From contig NC_051855.1 in assembly GCF_905115235.1 (NCBI RefSeq), forward strand, positions 12,576,388-12,640,387: a stretch of 64,000 nt of DNA, read 5' to 3'. The notes under the pieces are model-generated. The model saw only the letters and a program-made list of their open reading frames with translations. It was not told where the DNA came from and did no database searches. The translations under genes were made by a program, and so were the position numbers. The DNA comes from Hermetia illucens. Taxonomy: Eukaryota; Arthropoda; Insecta; Diptera; Stratiomyidae. Below, piece after piece: positions 44,544-57,419 of this stretch (its first letter is position 1; every line of letters begins with the position of its first letter).

Positions 44544-46346
44544 TTACTTAAGTACAAAAATAGTCTTTTTTTCTCGATATGCTTTCAGTAGCTCCTTTTC
44601 CTCACGACATAATGCCATTGGAATATCACAAATTTTCTCAAGATCCGCCCGATCAACAACAGTCTTATGAAAAAGCCTCACATTTGGCTGTTCATTGTCT
44701 GTGGTATCCTCACATTTGTCCAATGGACTTTGAACACCTGCAGCCGCGGAGGACGTAAAAATCTGAGTACGAATTGAATCGTAATGATCAGAACTATCAT
44801 CATCACTTGGTTGATTGATTTTCATCGATTTTATCTGATCAATTAGACCTTTCGTATCAGTTTTGAACACATTTTGTTGGGCCTGGGTAGAACACCCAGG
44901 TTTTGTTGGATCGTACAATGGGAGCTCATCCTGAAAGAGTAGCTTTTGCTTCCACTTTGGTAGATATTTCGCAGCCAATTCTTTCATTGCCAGACTTCGA
45001 TCTTTCGCCGGAATTGGATGATTTACCCCCTCAGTCTTGTGTTCAACTTTGTCAGCCGTTCCGATATCTGGAAATTCCTTTGTTACCGCGGAATCAATGG
45101 ACATATCAGAAATGCTACTGGTTTCCTCATCGGAATTGTATGTGGCAGGTCGTGGCATTGCAAATATGCAGTTCAATTCATCGAGCGCTTTTAGCACCAT
45201 TTCGCGAGTTAACCGTCTTTCTGTGGGATCGTTAAGCGGATCCACAGGTTCTTGGCAATTTTGTGAAGATGATGATTGTTTGAAATCATTGGAAGATATC
45301 TTACCCGCACGAGTCTTCAATGGTGGCCGTCGTTCAACCTGAACTTGAGTATATTTATCACGTACATTAGGGGTAGCTTGAACACCACGATTGCGTTTAA
45401 TAACCACTCTCACACTTTTATTGTTTTTTGGTAATTCCGATGGACATTCAGCCATCTCCTGAAAACGTTGCTCAATTTGCGCCTTCAGCTGATTCACACT
45501 CTCGTTTATACTTTCGGGATAAATGCGCGGTTTTGCCGGAACCAAAGACTCATTATTGTTACTATCGAAAACCACCGACACTTCAGGTACACTTGGATGC
45601 TTAGATGGCGGCTGGGAATAGAGACGCCAGGTTAGAAAAAATGGCGCCAAAAAATCCTTTAATGATTGTCCTACCTGGCCAACTGTCGGCAGTGGCGGCG
45701 CCTTTATCTCAGCAAATGACGCCATTGTACCCTGTGACATCTTCAACAAGGACTTGGATGCTTCGAGTTGTTCTGCACGTTCCCTCATAGGTGCCGCATC
45801 AAAAATAATAAACGACGCATTGGGGTCGTTGTGTACAATGTGTCCAAACTGCTTCAGCAAATCAAGATCAGGAGGATCACCAGCAGAAGAACTTTCCGGA
45901 CATTTGGCTTCTTCCGACACAGAAGGTTTCTTCATTTTCTAGGCAAAAATTTCAATAGTTGATTAAATTAACTTCATTGAACGGAATTACTTTACTTACC
46001 TTCGGTATAGTCCCTGTTGGATGCCCCGTCCCGCCAGAAGAAGTCCCGGAACAGCCACCGATCTGAACCGCGGTTGGCTACAATCAAAAAGAACCTTAAA
46101 ACCATAAAGAGATTAATCGAGCAATTAACCACCTGAAGGACATAAAATCCTGAAGCAGGATCTGCTGAGACCACTATCGACAGCTCCGGAACGGTTGGCC
46201 CCAAGGCGATTGCCTAATTAATAAATTATTAGCAAATATTTTGCATTTTTTTAAAAACATAAACAAACCTCAGGCGCAGCAGGTGTAGGTTTAGGGGGTG
46301 CCCGCGGGCCGTCATCACTTTTCAGTCGTTTCCTTATCCTAGGCAT
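44544..46346 (-). CDS. unrecognised four-exon gene, 543-residue disordered, charged protein
   Basis: Not recognised. Exons in transcript order: 46346-46269, 46213-46133, 46077-46000 and 45938-44544. Introns of 55, 55 and 61 bases all fall between codons, which strongly supports a real spliced gene; the last exon alone is open for 465 codons. The N-terminus MPRIRKRLKSDDG looks like a nuclear localisation signal. Exon 2 reads LGPTVPELSIVVSADPASG. The large exon has a hydrophilic, Ser/Pro/Glu-rich body, a more ordered segment near its start (NASFIIFDAAPMRERAEQLE), a basic stretch (SVRVVIKRNRG), two possible helical segments (LTREMVLKALDEL and MKELAAKYLPKWKQKLL) and a charged C-terminus (EEKELLKAYREKK). 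No transmembrane segment or enzyme motif. Possibly a nuclear or cytoskeletal adaptor; that is a guess. Confidence 0.72.
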
Positions 46347-47029
46347 GTTTAAAGCTTTCAAACTCCTCTCAACACTGAATCAAAATCATATCACATTATC
46401 CGAGAATCAACAAAACAATCCTCAACCAACGAAAACAACTTTCAAAACTTCGCGTCGTTAAACTGTCATGTCCGTTGCGCTCTTGTTCAAAAAAACAAAA
46501 CAGAAAACGCGCGTCCCTGTCCAACACCCACCCTGTAACCGCCTAATTGGCAGTCGCACTTGATTCACTTTAAATCTATTCCGGTTTAGATATTAATATG
46601 CAGAATTATCACCGAAAATCTTAAGTTTTCCTGGATCAAAATTTGAACCGGATAAGATCCAATCCCGCACGATTAAGACGTCAACCTCTTATGCCAGTCG
46701 TCGAATGAATGAACGTTTAGAAAGTTCATGATCAGATGGCGCAGCGGTTGATTAAAAGATGCGAATAATAAGGGTTGCCATAAAATCATGGATGCCAACC
46801 AAGTTGCGAACTTGTGGCCAACTTACGATTACTTACTTGAGTTAGGCTGATCCTAGACGATCAGTATTTCATTATCCTGGCGGCAGTCTGAATGGCAGGA
46901 TCGTGTTAAATTGAAAGTGGATGCAATGCTGTTCAAAAAATAACAATAAATATGTCTCGGAGTTCAACTGAGGGATCGATATTTCAGGTGAGAGTCCCAA
47001 CTAATAATGGAGTTATTATCAATTACGCA
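46347..47029. other. upstream region of the minus-strand gene
   Basis: Probable promoter side of the gene at 44.5-46.3 kb. It lies between that start codon and the LINE relic at 47.0 kb. No convincing core-promoter motif picked. Confidence 0.4.
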
Positions 47030-49043
47030 AACATGGGGTGGAAGGGCCAAGCAGTGCACTTCAGGATATTCCGAGCGCCGTTCCCTTTGGGTCGTAACCT
47101 CCTCTAAAACCGCCAGGAATGTCTCTTCCTCGAAAGCTCCAACGGTTTTCCGGTTCTAGTGCTCATTCGACTGTTTGTGAGGTTCACATTTGGTATGATA
47201 TGCGAGAGCAAGTCTTGAGCTGCCTCGCAATGGTTAAGGTTGATTTGTATCAACTTCATTTAGGCCTACGATTCAACTCCCTCCTATATGCCGGGTACTA
47301 GCAACCTCAAACAGGTTGTTGGCACTCTGTTCCCTGCCCACGAAAATAGGAGAAAGCAAACGGTTGTCCAGCTAAAGGAGAGCATAATACCTCCAGTAAC
47401 TGTGGAGAAGCTGCGGGAAATATGTGGTAGGATCGATGAAAGCAAGGCATCCCCAACCGAGCTTTGAAACTGGCAGCAAAGACTGATCCCAACTTTTTAC
47501 CAACACCTTCGGGGCGTACCTAAAAGAAGAAAGCAAAATTTGGTGTTGCTTCCCAAACCTAACCAGCCACATGAAGACCGAGCATCATATCGTCCTATCT
47601 GCCTGCTGAATACAATGGGGAAGATGATGGAGAGAGTCATTTACAACAGACTCCTATCCATCGTCGATTGAAAATAGCAAGGGCTTTTCGGAGCGCCAGT
47701 TTGGCTTCTGGCGTGCTCACTCTATGGTGAATGCAATAAGCATGGCACTGATGGCCGTGTTGGGGTTGGAACATAATTAAAGAGCATTGACTGACATAGT
47801 TGTCCCCGGGTATTTAGCAAATCTGGTGAAAAAATACCTTCCAGAATGGACTCTCTCGTACGGGACGAATGAGAGCCCCAAAGAATACATTTTCACAGCC
47901 AGGGAACCACAGGGGATCGATACTGGGTCCTCCGTGGAACATCATGTATAATTGGGTGCTTGCTATTCCCGTCCCAGAGGGGACTACGACTGTCGGCTTT
48001 GCAGATGACCTCGCTGTGGTTGTTACATCAAAATACCCAGAAGATGTGGAGGTCTACTCGACGGAAACAGTGAGAGCGGTGAAGTCCTGGCTAAAAAGGG
48101 CTGGGCTGACCTTGGTGGACGTGAAAACGGAAACGACCTTAATAACGAACCGCAAGAAAAAGATCAGATCGTATCAAAGCTGGCTATCAAATACCTGGGG
48201 GTGATAATTGACACCACAGGCAGTATCTGCACCACTTCATTATAGAGGTATCACGTTGCTGAGTACCATCTACATGACATTCTCCGCTGTCTTGCTAGGC
48301 CGCCCAGAACATACTAAGGAGACTTCATTCCAGGGAGATCAGTAACAAATCAGATTTTCTCTCTATGGCAAGCGATGGAAAATCTTATGGCCATCAGTAG
48401 CACCATCTTTTCATGGACTTTAAGGCCGCGACGACGGTTATCTGCCGAATGAGGCACACTGTCTCTACCGGAGAAGGAGGTTGAATCCAGCCGAGGTGGC
48501 TGCGGGCTTCGTAAAAGCCACTAGGAAAGAGCTTTATAGGAGATGGCAGCAACGGTGGGATAATTTCGAAAAGGATCCCGCGTATTGAGAGATGGGTCTC
48601 GGCGGAAGCATGGAGAATTAAATTACCACCTAACGTCGTTCGTTACGGATACGTTACGCACGGTGGATACAGAAAGTACTTGCATCGCTTCGGAATGGAT
48701 GAGTATCCAGACTGTCCCGAATGCGTCACTACACGCTAGGACCCAGAGCATGTTATGCTCCACTGTCCGAGATTCGTGAATGAAAGAAGCAGGTTAACCG
48801 AAGCCCTCAACGCATTTATCGGACTCCATAATTCCATGGAGATGCTGAGGTCCACAACAAAGTGGAGTGCGATAAAGCGATACAGGAGAAGCTGAGGGAA
48901 CTGGAGTGAGCTCGGAAAGCGCGACGAACGCATGACTTAGTTGCGCTGGTGTAAACCAGAGCCCTCCTCGCGAAGTGGGGGTGAGAATCCCACGCATTGG
49001 AGCGTATTTTTAAGATTTCCGCCTCCACCCATTAAAAAAAAAA
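47030..49043 (+). mobile_element. R1-like LINE, 5'-truncated, with poly(A) end
   Basis: ORF2 pieces in order: linker ESIIPPVTVEKLREICGRID, then YRPICLLNTMGKMMERVIYN, then SILGPPWNIMYNWVLAIP, then VGFADDLAVVV (catalytic FADD). The C-terminal YGYVTHGGYRKYLHRFGMDE, EYPDCPEC and DPEHVMLHCPRF follow. It ends with an untranslated region and an A-run at 49034-49043. Five or more frame changes or stops. Same lineage as the minus-strand relic at 62.2-62.6 kb. Confidence 0.85.
47869..48204 (+). pseudogene. R1-like RT catalytic core remnant
   Basis: A 111-codon open piece with RGSILGPPWNIMYNWVLA, then TVGFADDLAVVVTSKYPED, the catalytic palm of the RT in the relic at 47.0-49.0 kb, followed by AVKSWLKRAGLTLVDVKTET. 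The expected GVPQG before this motif reads as NHRG. Confidence 0.8.
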
Positions 49044-49422
49044 TTCCTGGGTCTGGGTGCCTGAAAAATTGCCGAAATTTGGAGGAATCTCGGGGAAAAC
49101 TTTAAAGGGTACGTACCACTGCGTGCACGAGTCATGTATACTCCCAATTTCCAAGATATTGAAATTCTCTTAGACAGAATTAAGGAGATAACACCACAAA
49201 TGTAACCAAACACTTGAAACAGTTTTATTTTATTTGAAATTTTGGAAATGCAATAGAACACTTACTAAACATACTATACACATTCCAAGCTACCAATCCT
49301 TCTAGGCTAGGAATACCACACATATAACACCTCAACCGAAAACATTAGAGTCAGCATTTAGTAACTGTAATAAATAGGATCTATCTAACGAAGAAGTCAG
49401 CTGCAGTCAGATTGTAATTATA

Positions 49423-49870
49423 TCATTTTTTGCTGCTCTTTTTGTCGCTCAATGGATCTAAGCCCATAAGTCGCGTATACATCGTATACCTTATCGGCCG
49501 TGGCGGACAACACTTCCAGCACCCCGAGTCCACGCAGGTTAAGATGGTGCGGGTGCTCTCCAGGAGCCGCTTGAACCAGAGGGCCTTCACCAACTTAAAG
49601 CCAACCTTATCCCGACCCAACTGCCTTATTTCTAGAAGCAGCTGTCTGGGAGTACGGTCATCTAGCGTTAGCTCATTCAGCAAATAATTTAGCTTCGCTT
49701 CTTCCCTCACTGAAAGCCGTCGTATGAGGTGCTCCTTCAGCCGGACGTAGGAGTAATCCTCCAGAACGTCTGAGAATAATACAATGGTCTTTTCGGATGT
49801 GGTTAAAACGCTTGGTGTCGAGAATACGCCGGCACCCTGACCGCGACAGTTCCTACCGGGGAATCGCACC
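49423..49870 (-). mobile_element. Ty3/gypsy gag fossil fragment
   Basis: A 148-codon minus-strand stretch matches the capsid-like gag wording common in insect gypsy elements (DRTPRQLLLEIRQLG type). It lacks the rest of the element. Terminal repeats not seen. May be of the same family as the pol fossil in the kinesin intron, but this cannot be tested by eye. Confidence 0.7.
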
Positions 49871-51087
49871 TTCCACGCTTTTTCCCCTCCCGCAACATGA
49901 TAGCCAGACTAGTGAGTGGAGCCGAGGCGGAGCACCGGAGCAAACAAACAAAAACTCGAGAAATTCCTACGCGTCCAAAACCTATTCCTGGTAAATTTCG
50001 GTAAAACAAATTCAACTTTTAATTAATTTTTTAAATATTTTTCTTTTATTTTTTTTCTCTTTTAATTATTACTATTTACATGTTCAGTTATAAAGATGTC
50101 GCTTCATTCACTTCATTCTGATAATTACACAATATATACTTGATTTTCTTCAAACGAAAAAGACAGTACAAAAGAAAAATCTCAAAAATGATTTTACAGA
50201 CAAGAAAAAAATAGACACAAAAAAGTAAAAAAAAATTCAATCCAAAGAGACAATTGCTTGAAAGCTGATCCTGTTGTTGCGTAAAAAAAGACAGGATCTG
50301 TTATCAAAATAAACATTCTGGAAGTGTTTTTTTTTTTATTATTTTTAATCGCAATGTTCGTTCGTCTTGCTGGCAATCGTTTTTTTTTTTAATATTATTC
50401 TTTGTTTTTAAAAAATATCCGGAATGTTTTCAAATAGATGTTTGTTGTTGGCATGAAGTTATTTGCAATTTTAGGTTAAATAGTATTTCAGAAACAGGTT
50501 GAGAATACGAAAAACAATTTACACAAAACTATTGAGGTATTTTTACTGTAACTTAAGGAAGAAAAATAACACGCTAATATCAGCCCCAGAAATATTGTTT
50601 TCGAAGATGTAAATTCTCTGCAGTTGGAAATGTATAAAATCAGCACAAAAAAAAGGTGTACCGCAGTCTGAGTCTGTGAGTTTCTATGCGTTGAATTAAT
50701 TTTCGGTGAAACGAGGCAATCGAATTTAACGCCAGTCCATCAACTCTTGTTCAAATTTGCGCCTATGCACCTGTAGCTATGTTCAAACACCCATAAATGC
50801 ATAGAGATATTTTGAAATACGCACGCTCTGTGGTTCGGAATTTATTATTACAAAAAAACAAAAAAAAAATGCCACAAATTAGGAGAAAATTCTCTGAGTT
50901 TTTCATAGAAATTACGGCTTATTTGTTCGCCTCACTGTAAACTTATGTTCGATTTGTGAATCGTATGCCCTCCGAGTTTCAAGATTTCATTCATATTTCC
51001 AGATCCAAATTGCTGTATTACCGTCGATTCTATTTCTTCATAATTAATCTTTAGATATTCACTTGTCTCCTCCATTTTTCTTTGAAT
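49871..51087. other. gap: AT-rich DNA downstream of RAMP4
   Basis: Poly-A/T-rich; several AATAAA forms on the minus strand (for example plus-strand TTTATT at 50841-50846) could end the RAMP4 transcript. No gene recognised. Confidence 0.45.
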
Positions 51088-51093
51088 TTTATT
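51088..51093 (-). promoter_or_regulatory. nearest candidate poly(A) signal for RAMP4
   Basis: Plus-strand TTTATT, i.e. AATAAA on the minus strand, about 80 bases after the RAMP4 stop. A second candidate lies at 50841-50846; which one is used is unknown. Confidence 0.4.
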
Positions 51094-51172
51094 CATCAAC
51101 CTATCATATTTTATCTTAATATTGTTGTAAAAAAAACGTCAACAACAATTTATGTATCTCATAGTCAGCCTT

Positions 51173-52341
<1,169 letters not shown>

Positions 52342-53272
52342 AATCACGCCTTACTTTATATCCCGGGTTAATTACAGAAAACTCAAAACTCTGCCACTAG
52401 GACGGCTTCTAGTTTTTAATTCACAATTACACGCTGGGTACCGACAAAAACCCTCTTTTAAGCCGGAACTTTCAAACACTTGCCAATCACACGATACAAC
52501 TGTTACCACAGGAGCATGTACAAGGACCCGGCAATGGGAACAAACGATCAGTTCAACTTATCAAGTCTTATTATGTACTGGCTCAACGGAACCTAGTCGC
52601 GATCGTAAAAGCAATGTTGGTTTTGAGACCCTCCTACGTTTATAAAAAAAAAAGTGCTTGCGAGAAAGCCACGATGACACGATCCACTGACACGTTGCCG
52701 ATTGTTTAGTTGGCCCAAGCTGTCAGTTTGGGAGCGGGAATATATATGGAAAGCATTGCCAGGTGAAAGCAGTTCAATTGGAAATTAATTCGAAGTTAAC
52801 TGCGAGAAAGCGAAGGCGAAGATAACCCGAATGTTGCCACGCAATCAGTTTTCTTTCATATCTGGCTTCGATGCTTTCATTAATTTACTAAATTTATATA
52901 AGAGCACAATGAATTTAAAACCTAAAATAAGGCATTTTTCCGAAAATAAGACTAACCTAACAGAATATGGTATTTGTTAATATCGAACGCTAGCATTCCG
53001 TCGTTAAAGCCTTAAACCGGCCACAAACTTGCAACTTGGTTGCTAATAGACTCCCCCGCGTTAAAAAATGACTATACGTCCGCCGAAATAGTAGTTTCAC
53101 CTGTCAAATTACCATATCCGTTAAAAAAAATCAATTCGGAATGCTCCTTTATTAATTATAATGGTTTAAAAATTGAATTCTTACAAGGCAGAAACAGGTT
53201 AATTAATTTTGATTGTCTTAATCTAGATTAGGTAAGGAAAATAACGTGCAGGAGGGAGGGGGGGGGGGGGGA

Positions 53273-53540
53273 GATTGACTGCCAGAACAATGGCCCTACG
53301 CGGTTAGCCTCTGTGAAAGTCCAGGGAGGAGCTTTGATAAAACGAGGGGATGAAGGAGAAAAGGGGGAAGGCGTGATGGTTGTGAGGAAAATTACTGGAA
53401 ATAATGGGAGAGGGGGGATTGACTGCCAGAACAATGGCCCTACGCTGTTAGCCTCTATGAAAGTCGGGGGAGAAGCTTTGATAAAACGAGGGGATAAAGG
53501 AGGGAAGGGAGGCGTGATTGTTGAGGGAAGAATTACTGTC
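53273..53540. repeat. 144-base tandem duplication, two copies
   Basis: Copy 1 is 53273-53416 and copy 2 starts at 53417. Shared blocks include GATTGACTGCCAGAACAATG, GCCCTACGC and TTGATAAAACGAGGGGAT, then GGCGTGATGGTTG or similar. A G-run (about 13 bases) precedes copy 1. It lies next to the minus-strand LINE relic and may be its 3' region. Confidence 0.85.
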
Positions 53541-53599
53541 CGAGAAGAAAGCCAGCCTTGACACGAAGTGCCTCTGCCCGCGTAACTATGCATTGGGCT

Positions 53600-54225
53600 T
53601 GGCTAGATTTTTTTATCAGCGGTTTAGGGTGGGATAACGCGACAGCATGATCATATGCGGAATTATGGGGCAAACCACCCCGGAGAGGTCGCAGGAAGAC
53701 CATTGTCGTTGGAAGCAAAGGGCGGGTGGGGGGCTGCCTGAGTTGTCGTTGACGTGGAGGAAGATGTTAAAAAGTTTGGGGCCTAGAATAGATCCCTGAG
53801 GGACTCCTGAATTTACCGGGAAGTCGATGGAGCGAAGACCGTCGAAGCGCACGTTGCAAGTTCTATTGGAGATGAAGTCCCTGAGGATTCTGATTGGGGG
53901 GGGGGGGCAATTGGACTGAATTAGTTTGTAGAGCAAGCCCTCTTTCCAAACTGACTAAGACGCAGGCTACGCTGCAATGCCTATTTTCCAGGTGGTTGAG
54001 GATATGATCTTGCAGATACAGGATTGCTTGCTCGGTGGATCTGAAGAGGGGGGGGGGGGGGGGGGTAGAGTCTGCCTTGTAATGATGATGTAAGTAAGGC
54101 CTCCTTCTTCCAGGGAGCCCAGAAGGAGTCACGCAGGTTGCTGAGTAGCCTCCATCGGTTGTTGATGGACGTACGCTATTCTGGGTCGTTGTATGGTTCA
54201 GGAGAACACAGCAAAGATTATCCAA
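53600..54225 (-). mobile_element. Jockey-like LINE RT fragment
   Basis: On the minus strand: TEQAILYLQDHILNHLENRH, then CSVACVLVSLERGLAL (motif A region, decayed). Then RILRDFISNRTCNVRFDGLR, then FPVNSGVPQGSILGPKLFNI (the conserved VPQGSILGP motif). C-runs in the element, seen as G-runs at 53896-53907 and 54047-54065, read as proline runs. Two or more frame changes. It sits between the divergently transcribed RAMP4 and coatomer epsilon genes. Confidence 0.8.
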
Positions 54226-54389
54226 CTAAAAAATGGGCCGGCGTTAGGACCACAGCGCTGTTGGGGTTTGAATTGAGTGGGCAGAGGGGTCTCGAGCTTA
54301 AGCACCGTTGACGTTTGAACTGAGTGGGCAGAGGGACCTCAAGTTGAGATATGCTTCGATTTTTGCAACCAGCGTTGATAGCTCTTCAA

Positions 54390-54570
54390 AGCTAAGAGTG
54401 AGATCTCCTAGAGGCCGTAAATAGGTTGAGCGCGAGATGGTATGAATGCCCCAGTCTTAGTCTGACGGGTCAACGTACTCTTCCTATCTGCATTAATGAC
54501 CAAACCATCGAAAGCGTCGATCAGGTTGTATATCTAGGAATCCTAGTTCCTGGCGACCATTTTTTATATT
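54390..54570 (+). mobile_element. short LINE RT fragment
   Basis: Reads SLTGQRTLPICINDQTIESV, then DQVVYLGILV: the block following the catalytic motif in a LINE RT. It is of opposite orientation to the neighbouring Jockey-like relic. Nothing else of the element is seen. Confidence 0.65.
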
Positions 54571-54897
54571 TTTGTATGTTTGCATAGTGTTCGTGAATAA
54601 ATATATATCATAATGGATTCAAAATATTACGTTCTAATAAATTATTCGAAAATACGAATACATCCCAAAAATTCAACGCAAGATGGCGCCTGTCAATATC
54701 GAAAACGTGTGTACACCCACCGAAAACCGAGTTGTCGTTGCTCCGCTGTCAGTCAGACACGTCATTATTTATTTTCTAGTCCGGTCGTTCTGCGCTCGTA
54801 TATTTGTTATAATTTCCAATTGCCGGAAAACGTTGATTCATTTTCACGACTTCCTGTAGAAAATCTCTTACCCAATAGCATCCAATCAGACAGAATC

Positions 54898-55858
54898 ATG
54901 GACGACACATCGAACGCGTTGCTTTTCGATGCCCGGAATTTCTATTACATCGGAAATTTCATGAGTTGCATTAACACGGTTCTGCCGGAGCAAACCACCG
55001 GAACACCGGATCTTCTGGCTTATTCGTATTACTCCTATTTGGCCATTGAATCGGCGCGTTTGATAAACAGCGAGATTAAGGAGAACAATCCAACAGCTTT
55101 GGTGGCGTTCCGGTATTTGTATGAGTACTTGGAAAACCCGGAAAAGCGTGAGGAAATCACACAGTTTTTCATTAACAAGCTCCAGGGCGACTTGGGGGAT
55201 ACGAACATTTGGCTTATGACCGGAGCAATTGTGTTTTGTCGCGAGGAACTCTATGAGAACGCATTGAAGTGAGATGAAAACCTGATCAACGTCGATTTCT
55301 GCAAATTCATTGCTTCCTTTTTTTAGAGTACTCCAAGGTAACGATGACCTCGAATGCATGGCTCTATCCATCTACTGCCTCTTGAAGATGAATCGCATCG
55401 ACTTAGCCAAACCAATCCTAGCTAAAATGCAGGAGAAAAGTGACGACGCGACGCTAACACAACTGGCGCAAGCCTGGATTGGAGTTTTAAGCGGTGGCGA
55501 TCAACTCCAGGATGCCTATCATATTTTCCAGGAGTTTTGCGACAAATATTCAGCGACACCACTCCTGCTCAACGGCCAGGCAGTTTGTCATATTGGCCAG
55601 GAACGGCATGACGAGGCGGAAGATGTCCTGAAGGAATCCTTAGCCAAGAAGCATAACGATTACGACACGTTGGTTAATTTGATTGTTTTGTCACATTTGA
55701 CGGGGAAAAGTGCAGAAGTTATTGGACGTTATGTGGAGCAATTGAAGCAATTCTATCCGAACAGTGGATTTGTCACGGATTATACGAAAAAAGCAAGCGA
55801 ATTTGATCGATTGTGCCTACAGTATCAGGAGTCAAATAAAGTTGCGCCATTGTATTAA
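54898..55858 (+). CDS. COPE: coatomer subunit epsilon (epsilon-COP), two exons
   Basis: Subunit of the COPI coat, which drives retrograde Golgi-to-ER and intra-Golgi vesicle transport; epsilon stabilises alpha-COP. Exons 54898-55268 and 55327-55858, with a 58-base intron (GTGAGA...TTTTTTAG). The Lys codon AA/A is split by the intron. The product is 300 residues, the normal family length. Start: the ATG at 54898 is chosen because MDDTSNALLFDARNFYYIGN matches the N-terminus of the family; the frame is open further upstream to 54613, but that part looks like 5' untranslated sequence. The protein is a helical TPR-like solenoid. Characteristic stretches are DDATLTQLAQAWIGV, LQDAYHIFQEFCDKY, LLLNGQAVCHIGQERHDEAE and the C-terminal EFDRLCLQY. 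No defect seen. Confidence 0.97.
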
Positions 55859-55898
55859 GTTTCGTTGGGAAATTGGATTTCCAAATGATGAGAGAATC

Positions 55899-55904
55899 AA
55901 TAAA
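55899..55904 (+). promoter_or_regulatory. candidate poly(A) signal of coatomer epsilon
   Basis: AATAAA 41 bases after the stop; a second AATAAA lies at 56016-56021. Confidence 0.6.
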
Positions 55905-56469
55905 ATCCATTCTCGTTATATTTCCAAAATAGTGTTTAGGCGACGAGAAAATTTGTGGTACTTGAAAGGCGATTTTTGTTATAGGAAATATTGTGACCCG
56001 ATATCATTAGGGATCAATAAAATCACGAGTAAGGTTGAGAGTGAGTTCATTATTTGTGTTTTGTTTGCTCTTTATTCAGTTGCTTCGGACCTTCTACTCA
56101 ATTTGCTTCGCTTTCGGACGCTTTCTCTACGCGAATTGGAGGAAAAGTTCTGGGCCACCGCCACTGGCCAACAGCTGACCTCCTATTCCGTTGATGCCTA
56201 CCATAGCACAGAGTAACGACTGCAGATATCCATCATTCGGCTTAAACGCATCCTACTCCAATCAATCAACCTGCGAAGCTAGGCTAAAACGTGTAATCCC
56301 CAAATTCGATGTAGGGGTAGGTAGGTGGGTATCAGTGGCCGCTCCGAGGAGCTCAATTAGTGCTTTGGTGCGCCGTTTTGATGCCGCAAACTCCTAAGAC
56401 CGTGACTGCTCTTATGAGAGCAGTGAGGCAGAGTCCAGCCGGCTCGGATCTTCAGAGCCAGCCTGTAGC

Positions 56470-56695
56470 ATTTACGAAAGAAAGCAGCTTCGGCCCCCGA
56501 CAGCCGTCAGCGGAACACTGACTGTATTCGCCGAAGGACTGCCAAGAGCAGAGCCTTGCTTGGCCAATCCGTCAGCCCCCTCATTACCCTCTATGTTTCT
56601 ATCCCCGCGAACCCAGAGGAGAGTGACCTTGAGCATGTCGCCCAGGCGGTTGAGAGCGTCTCTGTACTGCCCCACCAGCCTGGAAGATGAAAATT
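56470..56695 (-). mobile_element. LINE RNase H end fragment
   Basis: On the minus strand: VTLLWVRGDRNIEGNEGADG, then LAKQGSALGSPS. This is the last acidic motif of a retroelement RNase H (usually VPGHxxIxGNExAD). The rest of the element is absent. Confidence 0.75.
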
Positions 56696-57260
56696 ATTTG
56701 AAGTGACCTCAATTCCACGACTTGTTCGAGCAGATGGTGCATAGCCAGGCTACTAGCAATTGCCAAAAGCTACGGTACCTAAAGAACAACCTACAGGGTG
56801 AAGCAGAACGCCTCACCAACTATGACGCCGCCTGGACTTTGCTGCAGGGTCGCGCTTCTTCTAACAACAGCCTTCCTGAATCGCCTCTTATCTCAGCCAA
56901 CCTCCTCTAAGGAGTGCCTGTTGGGTCTGAAGAACATAAGCGTTTCCACTAGTGTTAGTGGAATCCAGTCTTGGTGCACCTGCTCCTTTACAAGCTAGAC
57001 AAAAGCCACGGAGCAAGGTGTTACTACCTCCAGAGAACTACAATGCTTGGAGGCATTGCTAGCGTTCGTCAGCAGCAGGTTCCAGGCTTTGGAATCAATC
57101 CAGGACAAAATCAGACCCTCATCTCAACGCCAGGCACTGGCAGCCTCCACATCCAGTCTAAAGGGAGGCTGTGTCGTTTGCGAAAGCCATCATAGGGCTA
57201 CCGCTTGCACTATATTCCTAGGAGCTATCCCTGCAGAATGGCATAGTCAAGCAGCGCAAA
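56696..57260 (+). mobile_element. BEL/Pao gag fossil fragment
   Basis: The plus strand carries the gag wording typical of BEL/Pao elements (FEQMVHSQ type, then a KLRYLKNNLQGEA type block) and, further on, a Cys/His-containing end near 57170. Broken several times. Directly abuts the minus-strand RNase H fragment, so one inserted into or beside the other. Confidence 0.65.
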
Positions 57261-57419
57261 ACTATCCACGAATTGTTTATCTACCAAACATAAAAATAAT
57301 ACATGTAGCAGCTCTGGGGGGCTCTGGGCTCTGCATGATTGCTTCCCGGCAAATTTAATTAAATTTTTGCAGGCACTGTACCATTTCAGACACGATTACA
57401 TCAAATCTGTCAACACTAA

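Noticed and set aside
44903-45342. Plus-strand open frames of about 100 codons
   Set aside because: They are antisense shadows of the long minus-strand exon at 44544-45938.
54613-54897. Upstream extension of the coatomer epsilon frame
   Set aside because: Open by chance, 95 codons with unlike composition (basic, Cys/Ser/Arg mix). The family N-terminus matches the ATG at 54898.
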